13,212 nt of DNA from Prevotella sp. UBA2755 (GTDB lineage: Bacteria > Bacteroidota > Bacteroidia > Bacteroidales > Bacteroidaceae), in contig DEJF01000063.1 of assembly GCA_002353225.1 (NCBI GenBank), positions 29,789 through 43,000 of the forward strand. Direction: 5' to 3'. The notes under the pieces were generated by a model. It saw nothing but the letters and a program-made list of their open reading frames with translations. It made no database searches and was not told the DNA's origin. This document shows positions 11,826 through 13,212 of the stretch, one piece after another. The position numbers and the translations under genes are program-made. Positions within the stretch are counted from its first letter, which is position 1. Every line of letters begins with the position of its first letter.

Positions 11826-13175
11826 TTATTTTACCTGACTGTTGTCTTGAGGTTTCTCCATGCCATGGACGCTCTTCACCTTCATACCGAGTTTGTTGGG
11901 GAGACAGGCATTGAGAACGATACCTACGAGGGCAGAGAGAGCCAGTCCTGAGAAGTGGATAGGACCGATGTTCACATTATCCTCAGCACCATATTTCACA
12001 CCAATGGCAATGACCAGGATCAAGGCTGCCACAAACACATTACGTGACGAACTGAAATCTACTCCTGCCTCCACCAGGTTGCGAACACCGACGGCAGATA
12101 TCATACCATAGAGAATGAGACTGACACCACCAATGGTAGCGGCAGGCATCAGACCTATCAAGCAAGCGAACTTAGGACAGAAGGACAGCAGTATAGCCAA
12201 GATGGCTGCCAATCGGATGACGGCAGGGTCAAAGACCTTGGTAAGATTCAGAACACCTGTATTCTCTCCGTATGTCGTGTTGGCTGGGGCTCCGAAGAGA
12301 GAAGCAAGAGCGGTGGCAAGACCGTCGCCCATCAGGGTACGGTGCAGACCGGGCTCCTTCAGAAAGTCCTTGCCTACGGTAGAGGAGATGGCACACATAT
12401 CACCAATATGCTCCATAATAGTAGCAATGGCTATAGGCATGATGGCAATGATGGTGGAGATAAGAAAGGTGGTGTCCATGTGGTCGATGACAGCCAGCAC
12501 GGTCTGTTCTCTGCTGAAGGGCATGCCAACCCATGCTGCTTCGTGTAATGCCGAGAAGTCTACCTCACCAGTTACCGTAGCCACGGTATAACTGACCAGC
12601 ACACCAAGGAGGATGGGGATGATCTTAATGATACCCTTACCCCATATGCTGGCGCAGATAACAGTCACGATGGCAACAAGTGCCAGTGTCCAGTTAGTGG
12701 TACAGTTGTGGATGGCACTACCCGACAGGACGAGTCCGATGGCGATAATCATGGGTCCTGTCACTACTGGCGGGAAGTAGCGCATGATCTTATCGATGCC
12801 GAAAGTCTTGATGAAACCAGCCATGATAAAATAGCACATGCCGGCAAAGAAGACGCCGATGCACGCATAACTCAATGCCAAAGTCTCTGTCATACCTTGC
12901 TCGACACCCAGTGTCTTGACAGAGAGATAGCCTCCGATGAAGGCAAACGAGGAGCCTAAGAATGCGGGTACCTTCAATTTGGTGATAAAGTGGAACACTA
13001 AGGTTCCGATACCGGCAAACAGCAGGGTCGTCGATACTGACAGACCAGTGAGCACAGGTACCAGGATCGTGGCACCAAACATGGCGAAGAGGTGTTGTAC
13101 ACCTAAGATCGTGTACTTAGGCAGACCTAACTGCCTGGCATCTGTGATGCCTTCTTTGGGAGTGATTGTTATCAT
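11826..13175 (-). CDS. uraA: Uracil:proton symporter, NCS2 family (UraA-type)
   Basis: A 449-residue inner-membrane permease, normal length for UraA. It opens MITITPKEGI, then PKYTILGVQHLFAMFGATIL (19-38), the first helix motif of NCS2 transporters. The substrate-binding glutamates are in place: E255 in IMEHIGDM (252-260) and E304 in TYGENTGVLNLTK (301-313). Between them PANTTYGEN forms the conserved half-helix. The last ~20 residues are polar. It takes up uracil for pyrimidine salvage. The fusion gene begins 19 bases after its stop, so it probably leads this operon; no clear promoter is seen in the 37 bases upstream to the window edge. A role in supplying pyrimidine nucleotides for CTP-dependent activation by the next gene is possible but speculative. 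Confidence 0.9.
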   Translation of the reverse strand: MITITPKEGITDARQLGLPKYTILGVQHLFAMFGATILVPVLTGLSVSTTLLFAGIGTLVFHFITKLKVPAFLGSSFAFIGGYLSVKTLGVEQGMTETLALSYACIGVFFAGMCYFIMAGFIKTFGIDKIMRYFPPVVTGPMIIAIGLVLSGSAIHNCTTNWTLALVAIVTVICASIWGKGIIKIIPILLGVLVSYTVATVTGEVDFSALHEAAWVGMPFSREQTVLAVIDHMDTTFLISTIIAIMPIAIATIMEHIGDMCAISSTVGKDFLKEPGLHRTLMGDGLATALASLFGAPANTTYGENTGVLNLTKVFDPAVIRLAAILAILLSFCPKFACLIGLMPAATIGGVSLILYGMISAVGVRNLVEAGVDFSSSRNVFVAALILVIAIGVKYGAEDNVNIGPIHFSGLALSALVGIVLNACLPNKLGMKVKSVHGMEKPQDNSQVK

Positions 13176-13212
13176 GGGTATTCTTTTTATGATGTCTTTA
13201 TCCTACTTGACT

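Noticed and set aside
13176..13212. Promoter for the uraA operon
   Set aside because: No TAnnTTTG box is visible in the 37 bases before the window edge; the promoter probably lies outside.

Overview
The window looks like chromosomal DNA from a Bacteroidales member, most likely Prevotella/Segatella. The evidence is five clear or near-clear promoters of the Bacteroidetes type (TTTG, 19-20 bases, TAnnTTTG), some ending only 5-8 bases before the start codon, weak Shine-Dalgarno signals, a Bacteroidales-style C-terminal tail on a secreted protease, and period-7 repeat arrays between genes. The genus is inference; the phylum is well supported.

Layout. 1-1695 (minus): the start of a glycosyltransferase and, upstream of it in the operon, a Wzx-type polysaccharide flippase; the spacer between them is a run of heptanucleotide repeats. 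1696-2164: a 469-base intergenic region with two leftward promoters, one rightward promoter that copies one of them in inverted orientation, and a cluster of GC-rich AGCAGCG palindromes. 2165-4682: an nhaC Na+/H+ antiporter gene that has lost its middle. Its first 110-odd codons and last ~70 codons survive in the same orientation, and between them lies a complete secreted M6-family metalloprotease gene on the opposite strand. 4732-8970 (plus): a tightly packed operon of an RsbU/SpoIIE-type PP2C phosphatase with a periplasmic sensor domain, a small two-helix membrane protein, a DUF1460 amidase-like lipoprotein and a LicD-family phosphotransferase. 8967-13175 (minus): an operon converging on the first by 4 bases, with a UraA-type uracil permease, a bifunctional LicC-like nucleotidyltransferase/CobD-like PLP enzyme, and an octopine-dehydrogenase-family oxidoreductase.

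How the genes may work together. The flippase and glycosyltransferase belong to surface polysaccharide export. The LicC-like/PLP fusion and LicD would fit one route that makes a CDP-activated amino-alcohol phosphate (phosphoethanolamine or similar) and attaches it to a surface glycan; this is inference from families and proximity. The phosphatase probably controls an anti-sigma pathway, but no partner is in view.

Most notable signals: (1) the gutted nhaC with a protease gene in its place; (2) two unrelated palindromic repeat elements, each inserted in frame inside a protein gene; (3) heptad repeat arrays at two gene junctions, one of which encodes the C-terminal tail of a dehydrogenase; (4) the fusion enzyme and its LicD/opine-dehydrogenase context; (5) four promoters that fall into two near-identical pairs.
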